A stretch of 64,000 nt of DNA from Callorhinus ursinus (GCF_003265705.1 NW_020312817.1:29711324-29775323), one strand, 5' to 3'. Counted from the stretch's first letter, positions 33,471-47,281 are shown. Made by a program: numbers and translations. Notes: a model not told the origin generated them from the letters alone.

Positions 33471-33657
33471 GGGTACCTGGGTGGCTCAGTTGGTTAAGCA
33501 TCTGACTTCAGCTCAGATCATGATCTCAGGGTCCCTGCATAGGGCTCTGTGCTCAGTGGGGAGTCTGCTTCTCCCTCCCCTTCTCCCTCTGCCCCTCCCC
33601 ACACTTGTGTGTGCACATGCACGCACTCTCTCTAACAAATAAATAAAATCTTTAAAA
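33471..33657 (+). mobile_element. SINEC: Carnivore SINE
   Basis: Head 'gggtacctgggtggctcagt', CT-rich middle with CA/TG insert near 33605-33622, and an AAATAAATAAAATCTTT tail. TAATTTGAG/TAAATTTGAG flank the ends. Confidence 0.93.
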
Positions 33658-33919
33658 TTAATTAATTTGAGGATATATCCCAATCTTATAATAAAACACA
33701 TAGACATAAGTTATATACATATCTCAGTTTCTACTATACCTCCTTCACCTTCTGGAGTACATGTTTCCCATTCTGGAAACAACTGGCTTATCCTATCAAG
33801 TATCCTCTTTCTGTCCTCTTAGTCAAAAGAAGTATCCCCATAAATATTCAAGTATGCTCAGACTCTCTTATAATTGAAGAGAATAAGACCAAATCCCTTG
33901 ATCCAAATATTCCCCTCCA

Positions 33920-34960
33920 GCTACAATGATAACTTTTTTCTCTCGAGTTACCTAATTTCACTGTGTCCATTTCCTTATCTCCCAGTCACTCTTCACTCCA
34001 GTCTATTCACCATATCAGAACCACTCCCATCAAATTAACTAATGACTTTCAAATTGCTCAATCCAAAGAAATTTTTAAATCCAATGACATTTGATCTCCA
34101 TGCAGCATTTGATACTGTCAAGCTTTCCTCTCTTATTCTTGCAATGATATCTCCATCTGGCTTCTAAGATAGCTCATTCTCCAAGTTTGCCTCCTATCCC
34201 TTTGGCTACTGTGGTTCAGACTTCTTTGCAAATTCGATATTCTCTAAGTGGCCTATAGATGTGAGCTCCCTAAGGTCTAGTCAATGGCTCCCAAATTTAT
34301 ATCTACAGCCCAAATCCCTCCTCTGAGACTAGTTACTTATATCAAGCAGCCTACTTATCTTTTACTCTTGGTTCTCTTTATAATAGTGCAAACTCAGTAC
34401 TCTGAGACTAAATTTAAAATCTACAGTATAAAAGAAAATTTGCTTGTCTTTTAGTGTTCCATGTGTGACTAAATGCAACTATCATTCATCTGACTGAGCA
34501 AGTTTGGAATATAGGAGTCATCTTTGAATCCTCTCTAAACATCTCTTGTATTCATTCATTCACTCCTCTCTACACCCACTTGAAATACTCTAGTCCCACC
34601 TAACCTACCACATTAGCCTTCTTACTGATGCCCCTCTATTTACCTTCTTACTGATGCCCCTCCATTTACCTAGCCCCTGCTACCATGTCTCAGAGCTTTA
34701 TACCCTGAAGCTAAAGTAAGCCTAATAATTTCAATGTGACCTGATTATGCTCCTGCTTAAAATCCTTCAGTGGTTCTCCCATAGAACCTAGAATAATAAC
34801 CAGAATCATCAGTGCAGGCCCTTGTACTGGGAAGATCACCTTTCCAGTTTCATGTCATACTCTCTGCCCCTTACCTTCTGTTCTTCAGCAATTCTGGCCT
34901 TCTTTTATTTCCTGAAGCTTATCATGTAAGCACCACCAACCAAATGGCATTTTCGTGTAT
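33920..34960 (+). mobile_element. L2 LINE 3' region fossil
   Basis: The plus strand follows the L2 3' coding and UTR pattern: 'ccagtcactcttcactccag', 'caatggctcccaaatttata', 'gattatgctcctgcttaaaa', 'ccttcagtggttctcccata' and 'gcaattctggccttctttt'. Frames are lost. A 26-bp tandem duplication lies inside it. Confidence 0.7.
34617..34668. repeat. 26-bp tandem duplication in the L2 fossil
   Basis: CCTTCTTACTGATGCCCCTC begins at 34617 and 34643. The two 26-bp units differ at one base. Confidence 0.95.
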
Positions 34961-34984
34961 GATTCTCTACCTACTTTTTTGTCT

Positions 34985-35310
34985 CATTGTCAGGAGCCAT
35001 TTGACTGGCTTCGGACAATGAAATATGAGCAGAAGAGACATTTGCGATCCTAACCATAGGTTTACAAACCATTTGCAAGCTTCTGCTGGCACTCTTGCTT
35101 TTTTCTCTCTGCCATAAGATGGGTAGGTCAAGACTAGGAATTGCTTCTTCAGTTTGGATTTTGGAATGAAAACAGAAGGGCCACATCAGTCGACCACCAC
35201 AGCCACTGCAGTCTACAAATACCATCAGAAAGAAACACCTCTGCTATGAGTCAACAAGATCTAGAGATTGTTACTGCAGCCTTACCTAGTGAGAGCAAAC
35301 TAATAAAATA
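34985..35310 (+). mobile_element. Ancient interspersed repeat, DNA-transposon-like
   Basis: 'ggcttcggacaatgaaatat' near the start and 'agattgttactgcagcctta' plus 'gagcaaactaataaaata' at the end match an old mammalian repeat 3' pattern also hinted at in 18568 and 20440. Family not fixed. Confidence 0.45.
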
Positions 35311-37479
35311 AGCAGGACTACATTTTTGTCTGTAATCTAGAGAACTTCATCAATCTTTAGGATTGGAATTCTAAAGAAGTTAGGAGAGAATGGAAGGGCA
35401 TTTGCTATGAGCAAGTATTTGTGCTGAAGACCAAAGGAAAGATGACAGTTTTTGCTTTTAAGAACTTTACATTCCATTTGGGAGAACTTTTATGACTTCA
35501 CTAGACTATATATAAATGAAGACTGTTTGAAGTTTAAAAAAATGCCAGAGGACTTTAAGACTTACTCTTTCCAATGATAAACTATAAGAATATTTCATAA
35601 GAAAATTAGAATTTAATTTGAATTTTGAAGGAAGGCAGGATCACCTTTAATAGGTGAACAGCAGGGATATTCACATTTCTGCAAGTATAAATATATAGGC
35701 AAATGTACAACATTTAGGAGGGAAGCTTTGGTAAACATGCGTAGAGGACATTAAAACTGGAAATAAAAGTCGAGACAAATTGTACAGAGCCTCGAGTGCC
35801 AACCTGTAGAGCACTAAGACTGAGTTTTTCCAAATAGTGCTCACAAACACCTGGAAATGACATAAAAATATGATGATGGCAGCCCTACAATACTTCTGGA
35901 CAGATGTCTGAGTAGCAGTGGTCAGATTTAAAATTTCCCATACCTTGAGCCACAACCCAGAATGGAGAAACTCAGCTCAAGATACGCTTACATGGCATGG
36001 TATTGCATGAAATCTGTGGTGTGTTTCTTCAGACAATCAGCTAATGCCCTTTCAGAATCGTAAAACTCTGCTTTTCAATGTAAACTACTATTTTATCCCC
36101 AGGTAGAAATGTAGCGATATGAAGCCATAATATACAGCATCTAGACTACATGTGACTGTATATACATATTTTAATGGAGAATTTAAGTAATACTAGGCAA
36201 AAATGTACACATTTTATGGGTTACTTTAAATTGCCCATAACTCTATAAAACAATTATTTGATTTAGTAAGCCTTTCTCTTCCTTTCACTATTTACAATTA
36301 CCTTACCTTCTCTCTGGAGAATAAATTAGAAAGAAAAAAAAGAGATTATAATGCTGCAATTTTACATGAGGTTTCAAACCCAAAAGGTATTCATATTAAA
36401 TGTGGCTACCATTTCTAATGCTAAATGTGTTTTGCTATATGGAATATTTAATAAGTGTTAAGACAATATTGCAATGCTAATTTAAGTTTAATACTTCTTG
36501 TTATTTTCATTTTAGGTCATAGCTTTAATATTTCATTAACATTCTAATAATATTTAATGTATTTGTATATTATAAACATTATTATAAAGACTTGAATTAC
36601 TATGTATTTTAAAGCATCTCTTATTTAGAAAATTGTGAGACTGATCCTGAACTGTTAGCTTAGAAATAACTGATTTGAAGTCATTTTCTAGTTGAGAGTA
36701 CTTGGAGGATGACTCAAAACCATTTTATAATCAATCAAATCTGCATCTACATATGCAGTATTAAATGAAAAGAAACAATTTTTTAGACAATTTAGGCAAA
36801 ATTTAATTTAAGTTGTGTTTGTTTATTTGAATGTTTGGTTGGTTGGTTATTTTTTGTGCTAACATAACATTTAGGCTAAATTCCACCAAATGTATTAATC
36901 TATAGTCATGATTTTGCATTAGATATGTAGACACAATATTTATGCTAATTATATTGTATGTAGAACAAGAAAACTTACAAATATAATCCATCATTTTCAG
37001 AAGTCTTCTATTGTGTCTGTATTACAGTGTTAAAGAAAAAATATTTTGTTCAAATTAATACAATATTTGCAGTGGGCCAATTTCCCAGTAAATCCAGTCC
37101 ACAAAAAGTTATTGAAACTATACCTTTGAAAAAGTACTACCTAGGGGCTGTAACCAGAAAGAACGTAATAACCCAGTTAAGAGGCAAAGTCTTAGCACTT
37201 CAAGCCACATTAAAACTAGGATTTTTGAGTTAAACTCATGACTGATCAAGTCATTCATGCACTTAAATCCCTGCAATGAAATTCCGTTGTTCTTGGCCCT
37301 GCCTATCTCTTTATCTTCATACCTAGCCACACTAGGGGCTGGAGAATTTATAGATTTCTAAAAATTTTCTACATACATAATCATACATCATCTCCTAATA
37401 ATTGAGATTTGTATTTCTCCCTTGACAATAGTTATTCATATTATTTCTTTTGTCTTTCTGCACTGCCTTATTTTTAAGT
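35311..37479. other. Non-coding, unassigned stretch
   Basis: Very AT-rich from about 36150 on. Frames are short. No repeat family or gene is recognised. Confidence 0.5.
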
Positions 37480-37515
37480 TTAATATGTAACAAACATACA
37501 GAAAATCCAAAAAGA

Positions 37516-37638
37516 CATACAACTTAACAAATTATTAAAATAAATGTCTCTCAAACCCCCAACAGTGTCAAGAACTAAGTCATACAACTTAACAAATTAT
37601 TAAAATAAATGTCTCTCAAACCCCCAACAGTGTCAAGA
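37516..37638. repeat. 58-bp tandem duplication, period 65
   Basis: CATACAACTTAACAAATTAT starts at 37516 and 37581. Both 58-bp copies (37516-37573, 37581-37638) are identical, separated by CTAAGT-type spacer bases. Confidence 0.95.
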
Positions 37639-38761
37639 TGCTAGCATGGCTAGCATCTGAAAGCTCCATGTGCTCCTTCTGGATCATGTTGTCCTTACTA
37701 ATTTGAGTAATAACAGTGCTACTGAATATTCTGAAATATACTCCTTTTTCCTTCCCTTATTATTTTACTAATTGTTCATCTCAAAACAATGTGTTTAATT
37801 TGTTGCCTGTTTTTGAAATTTATATAAATGGAATCAAACAGTTGGTATTCTTTTATATCTGATTTCTTTCACTCAACATTATGAAGATTTATTCATTTTT
37901 TGCATGCATATGTGTGTATTGAGGTCTAATTTTCCGAATGAATATATAGTAGTTTGTTTACCCATTCTAATGTTGATGAAAATTTAGGTATTTCCAGTTT
38001 TGAACTATGACAGACAGTCTTACTGTGAATGTCCTTGTTCATGTTTCCCAGTGTATTTATGCACACATAGTGGGATTGCCAGATAACATAATATGTATGT
38101 TTCAGCATCTTCCAGAGAGTGTCAAGCTGCTTTCCAAAAGTAGCCAAATCATTTCATATTTCCACCATCAATTTATGAGAGTTCTTGTTGTTCCACATCT
38201 TCACCAATATTTGATGTTTTCAACCTTAAAATTTTGCCAATCTGGTGGTAGTAGAGTGTTATTTAAGTCTTGTTTTTATCTTACATTTTTAGTTATTCTT
38301 TCACAATAACTATAATTTACTTAGCTACAATATTGGAAGGAAGCACAGCCTTCTATTTTCTAACAGCCAAGGAAATGATTCTCAGGTTTCACTTATAAGT
38401 ATGATGACTGGTCTAAGTTTTCTGTAGATATACTTTATTAAATTAAAGAAGTTCTCTCGTCTTTCTAGTTTATGAATTTCTAGCATAACCAGATATTGAA
38501 TTATAGCAAATGCTTGTTCTATATCTAATGAGATAATCATATGATTTTTCTTCTTTGTTAGGCTAATGTGGTAAATTACATCATTTCATACGTTAATGTA
38601 AAACCAACCTTGTACCCTGAAATAAATCTAACTTAATTGTGAAGTATTATTCTTTTTATCTATAGACAGATTGGTTTACTAATATTTTATTTAGGATTTT
38701 AATATCTATGTTCATTACAGAGATGGGTCTATAAGGTTTTTTTCATAAAAGTTTTAGGGTT

Positions 38762-38959
38762 TTTTTTTTAATTTTATTTATTTGTTAGAGAGAGGGAGAG
38801 AGGGAGAGCACAGCAAGGAGAGTGGCAGGCAGAGCAGGCAGAGGGAGAAGCAGGCTCCCTGCCAAGCAAGGAGCCTGATGCAGGACTCTATCCCAGGACC
38901 CTGGGATCATGACCTGAGCCAAAGGCAGACGCTTAATGACTAAGCCACCCAGGTGTCCC
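38762..38959 (-). mobile_element. SINEC: Carnivore SINE, reverse strand
   Basis: T-run, 'ttttatttatttgttagaga', GA-rich middle with a GGCAGGCAGAGCAGGCAG duplication, and 'taagccacccaggtgtccc'. No clean target-site duplication. Confidence 0.93.
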
Positions 38960-39107
38960 AACTTTCTAGGTTTTATAACCATGGTCATACTGTCTTCAAA
39001 ATACGAGATGAGGAATTTTTGATTTTTTTGTTCTGAAAGAATTTGTGTAAGAATTGGATTTTTTTTTCTTAAAATATTCAATAGAATTTGATGGTGAGGC
39101 ATTGGTG

Positions 39108-39108
<1 letters not shown>

Positions 39109-39140
<32 letters not shown>
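39109..39140. repeat. (TG)n microsatellite
   Basis: About 32 bp of TG repeats within an old LINE-1 fragment. Confidence 0.95.
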
Positions 39141-39143
<3 letters not shown>

Positions 39144-41874
39144 GGACATTAAATCAAGGTTTCTTTAAAAATATATGATTCTTAATATTTATTTCTCTTT
39201 TGAAATTAAGTTGCACTTTTCTCAGAATGTCTCCATTTCAACTAGATATAATATTTACTAGAATTAACTTTTTCATGAGATCTTTGTGTTTTCTTTTGAA
39301 ATTTCTCTAACATTTCTAGTGATGTCCTATTTTTCAAAACTCTCTTATATGACTATTTATGTGATTAGTTGTATTATTTTATTTACTATTTCTTTCCATA
39401 CATTTTGCTGAGTTTATTTTGCTATTCTTTTTCTACTTTTTTCATATATTTTAAATGTGACTCTTATGAACAACATACAGTTTAAGTGTTGTGTTTCTGA
39501 ATCCAGTTCAACAATCTTTGAATTTTATATAGAGCATTTAGGGTATTCACATTTTATCTAATTACTAGTATATTTGAGCTGATACTTAACCACCTTATCA
39601 TTTGGCTGCTATAGAAAATGATTGTTCTATGTTCATTTTTCTCTGTTTTATTACATTTATTTAGCATAACTGATTACTGCATCAGAGCTCAATTAGAGAA
39701 ACAATACCACTAGGAAAAGTGATAATATAGATAGATAAAGATAGGTATAAAGGGCTTTAACACATGGATTTGACCTTGCACAATTCTGGGAGTTGGTTAA
39801 GCAGTCTCTGTAGAGCTGTCATTTTCACATCTGATGCTAGAGCTTGCAATCCATAGGGTAGGCTGTTGGAAAGGAAATATGGAAGTAAAGCAGAGAGCAA
39901 GAACAAGCCAGAACCTGTGACAGTTCTTGTTGTCTTTCACCTTGATGATAGAGGGCCTGCAGAAGCCAGAGAGCTTCATCATGTTACTAAATGCATACTC
40001 CCCTGACTCAGGTGTTAGAGAAGCCAAAGGAAGATTTAAAGATGGAGCAGTTTCAGGCTTGACCATTGACTCAAGTCCATGGGATAGGCCTACGGGTAAG
40101 GGAAAATATGTGTGAGCAACAAAAAGCCTGCTGCTTCACTTCCACCTTCCAAATTTCCCAAAAGAATTTCTCTTCTGGACTACCCTAACAAGAAACTTAC
40201 AGGATAGGAATGGGAAATGCAGGTTAGTTTAGCCAATTTGACATATTGCAAAGCCACCACAACTGGTTTATACTCTTCCATGTTTTTGTAGTTTGGAAGT
40301 TATGCATACTTTGATTTCTACACTTTTAGTATATGTGTTCAAATGTAAATTTGCTTTTGTTTGCTTTATTTGTATTTTCCTATTCAAATAATAATAATTA
40401 TTCAAGAATCAGTCTTTAATTATCCAGTTTGACATCTGTTGGGCTTATTGATCAGTTTTAGAAAATTGCCAGTAACTACCCTATGTTACTTTTTCCTCAT
40501 TTTCTTCTCTATTCCTCTGGCAAAACTCTAGCAAATGAATGAATTTTAGACATTCTTATTTTATCTTTTATATTGATTATTCCTTTGACTGCATTTCTGT
40601 TTTTTCCAGTGCTCCTTGTTTCATTCTGAATTTCTTCTGAGCTATCTTCCTATTCATAATTTTCTCTTCAGTTTTATCTCATCTGCCATAAGGGTCATTT
40701 GTTAGTTTTTAGCATCAGTTATTATGTTTTTTAGTTATATCATTTCTAGTTGGATCCTTTTCAAATCTGCAAAATAATATTTTGTGTTTCCAATACTTTT
40801 CAGAAACTTTTCACATTTAAATTTTATTTCTAAGAATATAATGAACATAGTGCTATTACATTCTGTTTTGGATGATTTCCATGTTTTTGCTCTTATAGTT
40901 TGTTTCTGCTGGTGATTATTTCTGCTGATTTTAGTTTGTATTTTATTGCCTCGGGTGCCTCATAAACTTTAATTGCTTCTTGCTGGATACTTTATTGATA
41001 AATTTTTTTAGAAATAATTTGAAATCTACAGTTTCATTATCTTCTGTCAGAAATGGTTTTATTTTTTAATCTTTCTTCCAAGTTCCTGGGAATCTAACAG
41101 TCCAAACTCAAGGCATCAGAATTTTCTATGATACCTAGATGATCAGGATACTATTCCTATTCCTACTCTATAGTGTAGCCTTTTCGGGTCCTTGCCCAGA
41201 TTAGGGACCATCTAAAACAAGATTTCTACCTTTGAATAAGACTGAAATTTGATCTTTTCTCTTCAGTTCAAGGAGTTTGCCTCAAAGTTCTGCATGGCTC
41301 TTAACAACTTTCTTAGAATTGACAGATGAAGGGGGAAGGGGACAGGTGATTCTCCAGGAGCTTTGCTTCTGGTGGACAAAGGAATTTGACTGTTGTCCCT
41401 TAGTTATCTTTCATGGAGCCCCAACTCTGACCTGCTTTAGGAAAATGTCCCTGAGTAGAAACAGCTCTGGTTTAATTCAGTGGCTAGTATCTTCCCCTTT
41501 TTCATGGTCTGGCAATATCTTACTATCTTTCAGATTTTTGACTAGTTCTTTTAGTTACCATTACTTGAAGGATTAGTCTAAATCATCTAGTTAGCTATTT
41601 CTGGAAGTAGAATTCTTTCAGGCAGCTTTTCTTTCACCACCTTAAAGTCTGCATTATTCTGTAGCATCTTTGAAAATATTTCATTAGCATGTAAATCTTC
41701 CAACCATCTTTGAGTATTTTTGAATCTTGGATTGGGGCCTCAGACAGGTTTCTTGAATGATCTTTTAAATATTAAACAAAAAAATTTTTATAATAAAAGT
41801 TAACTGCTTAAGTGTTTAAGATCACTCATTTTTCCTAGAATGTAATATCAGTAACCATAATAATAACATACTGA

Positions 41875-42035
41875 TAACATTTATATAGTGCTTACTTTGT
41901 GCTAGGTACTTTTCTCAGCAAGTTCTACCCATAAGATTCAGAGTTTAGCTAACTTTTTCAGGTCAGATAGTTAGTAAGTGATGGAACCTAGTTACAAATA
42001 TGAACAATTTGGCTCCAGATTTCCTTCTGTAAACC
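41875..42035 (-). mobile_element. MIR SINE fossil
   Basis: 'aacatttatatagtgcttac', 'tgtgctaggtacttttctca' and 'agttagtaagtgatggaacc' match antisense MIR. 41061-41874 shows nothing assignable. Confidence 0.75.
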
Positions 42036-42469
42036 ACTGCACCCAAAATCCTTTGGGTGTCGTGACAGTGAAATCTCATTTACCACCCATCTCTACTATC
42101 TAACACAATGACTTATACACGGCAAGTGCTCAATAAATATGTGTGGGAAGACTGCATGAATCAATTCAGTAATATTCATATTTATTATAAACGATAATTT
42201 CTATAAAAATAAAAAGAAAGATTACATCAGTTTAGATTGTCAGAGAATACTTAAAAAGCAGTTAGAGTCTAGAAGACTGATGCTTGAATAATTATTATTA
42301 TTTGAATAGGAAAATACAAATAAAGCAAACAAAAGCAAAGAGGCAGAAAAGCACGCATCCCAAGACCTATTTTAAATATGTTGGATGGAGTAAAATGTTT
42401 GGGAGTCATAATATATATCTCAATATTAATAGTAATTAACATTTTGAACAATGGTTCTAGACTAAATAG

Positions 42470-42605
42470 TATATATCATTATTTCATTAATATTATAAAG
42501 TTTATATTATTTATTCCCATTTTACAGAGAAGAAAATTGAGGTTCCAAGAGAAATAACTATCTCAAAATCATATGATTAGCAAGTCATAAAGCTTATAAG
42601 TAAAG
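42470..42605 (-). mobile_element. MIR SINE fossil
   Basis: 'tattcccattttacagagaa', 'gaaaattgaggttcc' and 'gattagcaagtcataa' match antisense MIR. Confidence 0.65.
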
Positions 42606-45418
42606 AATTGAGTAGTAGAAGAAAATGGGACAGAGAAATTAGGATCAAGAATTCAGATATTCTGTGCCTACATAAGGCATTTGGATTTAATCCAGTAGGC
42701 AAAGAAGATCAAAGAAATTCCACTTATTAGAGAAAATTAACCAAAGATTGTATTTGTGGAATTGAAGTCTCATGGTAGTAGACATGATAGAATTTTTATC
42801 TACACTGAGTTTCAGGAAATGAGTTTCCTTACAGGCTTTTTGATTACACTAACATTTATCTATTTGTGGCTGTTGTTCCATCTGTTTGTTGTTTTCTGTT
42901 TCTGATGTTGCAACAAACACACATAAATGTACTCTGTGTCAGGCACTAGGTTGGTTCCCAGGAACACAACAAAGAAACAGAAACAGAATGTGCACACAAA
43001 CAATTTGCGTACAATATGGTGCATGGTATTCATTTAAGAAGTAGACGTAGGATGTCTGAGAGAGTGTTCTTAGAAGGTTATTCCTAAGATAAATGATAAA
43101 TATAAAGAGTTTATCCTGGTAAATATGGGAAGGTAGGCCTATTCCCAGGTAAAAAGACAGCATAGGGAGAGGAATGGAAATATAGAACATTCTTTGTATA
43201 GGGAACTAATACTCAAAGGTGGTGACAGAACAGATGTCCAGAGCTGGACATAGAGGGCCTTGTACACTATGAAAAGAAGCTTTAGTTTTATTCTATAAGA
43301 TATCTGGAGCCATTCAAAGATTGTACCCAGGGTCCTGAAAGGATAGGTATCAATGTGTTGGTACCTGACTCGAAATTTGTTCTCAGTGAGTTCTTATTAA
43401 GAACGTTCTACCTTCTCCATGTGTGGCTACCCCACTTCCATTAACCACACAGGGTTTCAATTTTAGAGCCCAGATATTTTTAAATTTAGAATTGCTTCTC
43501 CCTCCACTGACACTGCTCAGAGATGATTTAATTTAATCCAAAGTGAATGTGATTACAGAAGGAGCCATAATGGGATAAACCACTCCAAGATACGACACCT
43601 TACTGAGGAATGAAAAGTATTGAAGGAGAAAATCCTGGTATAGAAATAAGACAATAAAAAAAACTGCATGAAAAAATTACAAAGAATGAATTTAGGGTTA
43701 GCAATGTAGAGGTAAAGAAATTTTCCTTTTCTATCACCCTGAAATGCTTTATTTGTGCCAGATATTTTCAAGTGTAGACTAACAAAGCTGTAGTCAGTAG
43801 AGCAAGTAGCTTGAGAATTGACCTTCCAATAAAGGTTCCTAAGGGACTCTGATGAAATTCGTAAGAAATTATCACCAGAGTGTGGGGGAAGCAGCAATCA
43901 CTGCAGATACAAGGGCATCCCATAAACTGAAAACCTCTTCTGGATCTCCCCTCTATGGGTTGTTGTATGCCCACAACTGACCTCATGAGCAGGACCTGGA
44001 CACAAAGAAAAGGATACACACAAAGATAATAAAAAGCTGGTCTTGGGGTAAGTATATCCTGGCTTGAACATGATTCCACTTTAATGAATGTGGAACATAC
44101 TTAACATGTTTACATGTCTGAGTGAAGTCCATTTTCTAAACAATAATTCCATTGTCATCTGTCTCCCTTCCCACGTGTTTATATCATTTTTTTCTAAAAT
44201 AAACATTCAAACTAAAACTTCGATTATGAAACTCCAGCTTTTATGCTTTGATCCACTTATACATAATGTGTCAGATACCCCCTTCAGGAAAAATTGGCCC
44301 TTACAGTTAGGGTACAAATTTTATTCACCTTTTTTCGTCTTGAGCTCAAAGCAGTTTTCTAAGAACTTTGGACATAGAATATTTTCAATAAAAGATGTTT
44401 GTTTTACAACAGCATGGATACTAAAAATTCTAGTTGATTGAATTTGACACCATAACTTTATCAACTGCATTTCCTTTAATCAATTCCATACATAATCAGG
44501 GAAATGGGGCTTGAAAGGGGAAAACAAAGAAGGGAAAGACCCACAGATTTTAAAGTTTAGAAATCCCAGTTACTAATTAAACTTAGAGAATAAATTCAAA
44601 AGCAACCAAAACCTTATGCAAAAACAACAGCAAATTTAAAAATGTTATCCACATTCAGTCATAGAACTTCAAGGCCAGTTCAATATGTATATGTAAAAAA
44701 AAAGTTTTATTCCATATGCTACTGGAAAAGTGAACTGAGGGCTTTTCACACTAAGGACATGTTCCCAGTTGATTAGTCTTAACTAGTCTCAGTAGTTGTC
44801 TTTTTGGAGTTCTCTCTCTTTGCTTCATGAATTGTGCAAGACTTTTGTTGAAAATAAGGAGCCCAACTCTATTTAGTGCCATGGAAATAGCTGTCTGCAT
44901 CAATATTGCATGGCTAAAATTATCTTTAGTGCCTACTAGTCAAGCATTTCTGCTTCCTCTCTTTGCACCCAACCAACTCCCATTAACTGTAAAGGTAACA
45001 GGATGTACCATGATGTCCCGCCATCAGACATGCTTTCATTGTAACCAGTCCAACAGAGCGGAGTTGGACCAAAATTCAGTATACATGTAGCAACTTACTA
45101 GAAGTACAAGTCATTGTAAAATAAAACCCAACAAAATAGGAAGATGATCAAATCAAAACAGAAATACTGGAGGCATTTGGCACCACCAAATTATAATATG
45201 TTTCTCCCTGTCCATTTAAAGAGAACAGTAAAAGGCAATAGAACCTAAAAAGGAAGTCTTACTTCCTGTAAGTGTTTTGGCTGATTCACAGATATAACAA
45301 AAGGCTTTTTCAAGGTGCAACTTCAAAAGATGAAATAGGTTATAACTGTAAAATCTAACACAAAACAGACTGGATTTAGGCCCTAGAGAGATTGAAGTGG
45401 AAGAAAGTCACAATGTAA
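42606..45418. other. Non-coding, unassigned stretch
   Basis: Open frames of 83-117 codons occur on both strands (e.g. 43553-43897 minus, 44088-44441 plus, 44827-45090 plus). They lack domains, signal peptides or biased composition beyond the local AT content, and I do not call them genes. Confidence 0.5.
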
Positions 45419-45610
45419 ACCATAAATGAAGAATGTGGAAAATTGTCACCATCAATTTCAGTGGCTTTGGAAGGCATTTGGCAGCCTGTGCGGGAAGACC
45501 AAGTAATACCCAATGATGGATTTAGCCCTGTTGTCACTGCTGAGCTGATGGATACAAATCACTTGCCTTTTAACCTGCAAGTTGTGGAAATAGGATGCAT
45601 TGAGCTGTAA
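45419..45610 (+). pseudogene. Possible protein-fragment fossil, unrecognised
   Basis: A 63-codon frame between TAA at 45416 and TAA at 45608, without an ATG near its start. The residues look protein-like: EGIWQPVREDQVIPNDG and LPFNLQVVEIGCIEL with few low-complexity runs, unlike other chance frames in this AT-rich area. There is no splice site pattern I trust and no recognised family. It could be an exon of an unannotated gene, a fragment of a retrocopy or mobile-element protein, or chance. Confidence 0.2.
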
Positions 45611-45864
45611 GGGGATCAAATGGATGAAAGTCAAATACCAGCAGATCAGAAGGTGCAGACCCCAGTGTAGTCTGGATCAATTTTCTTAAATTGGTTATAG
45701 TAAAGAAAATTAGTATTTTCACTGAATTCTATGAACTGGATTTTTTTTTTTAATCTCATAGTTTCACAATAATGGTGGAAGGGAAGGAAGGTTGATGTTT
45801 TAGATAAGGGACATTCCTAGCATCACTTCTAATCATACCAGGCGAGTGGACCTGTCCCACCTTT

Positions 45865-46080
45865 GCATAAATCTCTCGGTGGAGGACAGAGTGTGAGACC
45901 TGGGAGCTGAAAGCATTTACCAGTCATGTGACCCTGAGACAGCCGCTTAATCTCTCTGAAGCTTGTTTTCTTTATAAGGAATGTAAAGATTTTTTTTTTA
46001 AGTTTTCTATTTCACAAGGTTGTCTGAGGGCTAAAAGAATTAACTTCTGTGGGAACGCACTGAAGTACATATGTTTAAGG
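45865..46080 (+). mobile_element. MIR SINE fossil
   Basis: 'gtgagacctgggagctgaaa', 'agtcatgtgaccctgagaca', 'cttaatctctctgaagcttg' and 'aaggttgtctgagggctaaa' match plus-strand MIR, interrupted by a T-run. Confidence 0.75.
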
Positions 46081-47281
46081 ATAGCTGTTTAAGAAAAATC
46101 AACTAATTCTCTTCCCTTCCAAAATTTCTTTGAAATATCCAACATGAAAATTATAAACACTTTATCAGTGTCAAAAATGGAGAAAATATTTGTCATTAAG
46201 ACAAAAATTTTAAAAGATTTCTTTTAAGATACAGTAAAGTAAGACCAGGTAACAAAAAGCCATAACCAGCTGGCAAATCAGCAGAAGGGAAGGATGGGAG
46301 AAGTTACCCACATGGGTAATAAATGAATAGGATTTCCAACTGAGCCCTGGGAACTACTAATCTAAAACTACCATGACTCAAGAAAGAAGAGGAGCCCCTT
46401 GGAGATACTTGGATGACTAGCAAATTGAACAAATTTAAGAATTTCAGAAACTGTTTCAGTACCCAGATACATACACCAAGCTATGGCCCTCGTCACCATT
46501 CCTCCAACTAATGTGGCCAAACCACCAGGTAAAGCATGTATTTTGCTACTGCAGACTCATAAAACATTGCCGTGTCAGTTGGAAAATGTTTGAAATGACA
46601 CCTCCCCCCTTAAATGGTAGGAGAGTAAGGCAAAAATTATAGCCTCTTTGATGGTTTTTTCCATTCTTCCCCTGAACAAAAGAATTTTTAATGGATCCAG
46701 GCATCCTAACTTTCCATCTGGAGCTAGTGGGTGAGGGTGGCCATACACAGGTCAACTGGCAGGAAGAAAAGTACTTGAGCAACTTTGGGAACTGCAAGCA
46801 TAAATAGGGACACATATATACAAACTTTGCAACAAAGTGAATTTTCCTGCCCCAAAAAAAAGTGCTTTACTTGTAGCTAACATCTTAATTTCCACTTTCT
46901 ATCACTAGGGATAGTACAGGGAAAAAAATAGACATAAATCCTCACCCTCATGTGCTCATACTCTGAAATAAGTTACTTTCCACTTGAAACTTCCTTCCCC
47001 ATTTTCTATTGCCCAGGAAAGAAGGGCTATCTCTAGAAAAATAAAATTATTTAAGTCATTAAAAAGATAAACCAAAGATAAGGAAATAAATATTTTCAGA
47101 TCAAAATAAGGATAAATAAACCTAAAAACTGAGTTGAAGCTGTAAAGAACAGATTAGATACTGCAGCAAAACAGGTATTTAATTTAGAGACAGGAGTCTT
47201 CAAACTTGTCTACAAAGAATAGGATGATAAGTATTTTAGGCTGTGAATTCCAGATGTAGCCTGTGTTGATGCTGCTGCTAA

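Larger units (their letters stand above)
37480..41060 (-). mobile_element. Old LINE-1 fragments, reverse strand
   Basis: 37480-38330 reads as the antisense of an old LINE-1 3' part ('aaatttatataaatggaatc', 'gtgggattgccagataacat', 'agctgctttccaaaagtagc'). 38400-39680 continues in ORF2 antisense style. 40430-41060 looks like the upstream region. The order suits one degraded copy with a SINE and a TG microsatellite inside. 39680-40430 does not fit and may be a separate insertion. Confidence is highest for 37480-38330. Confidence 0.6.
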
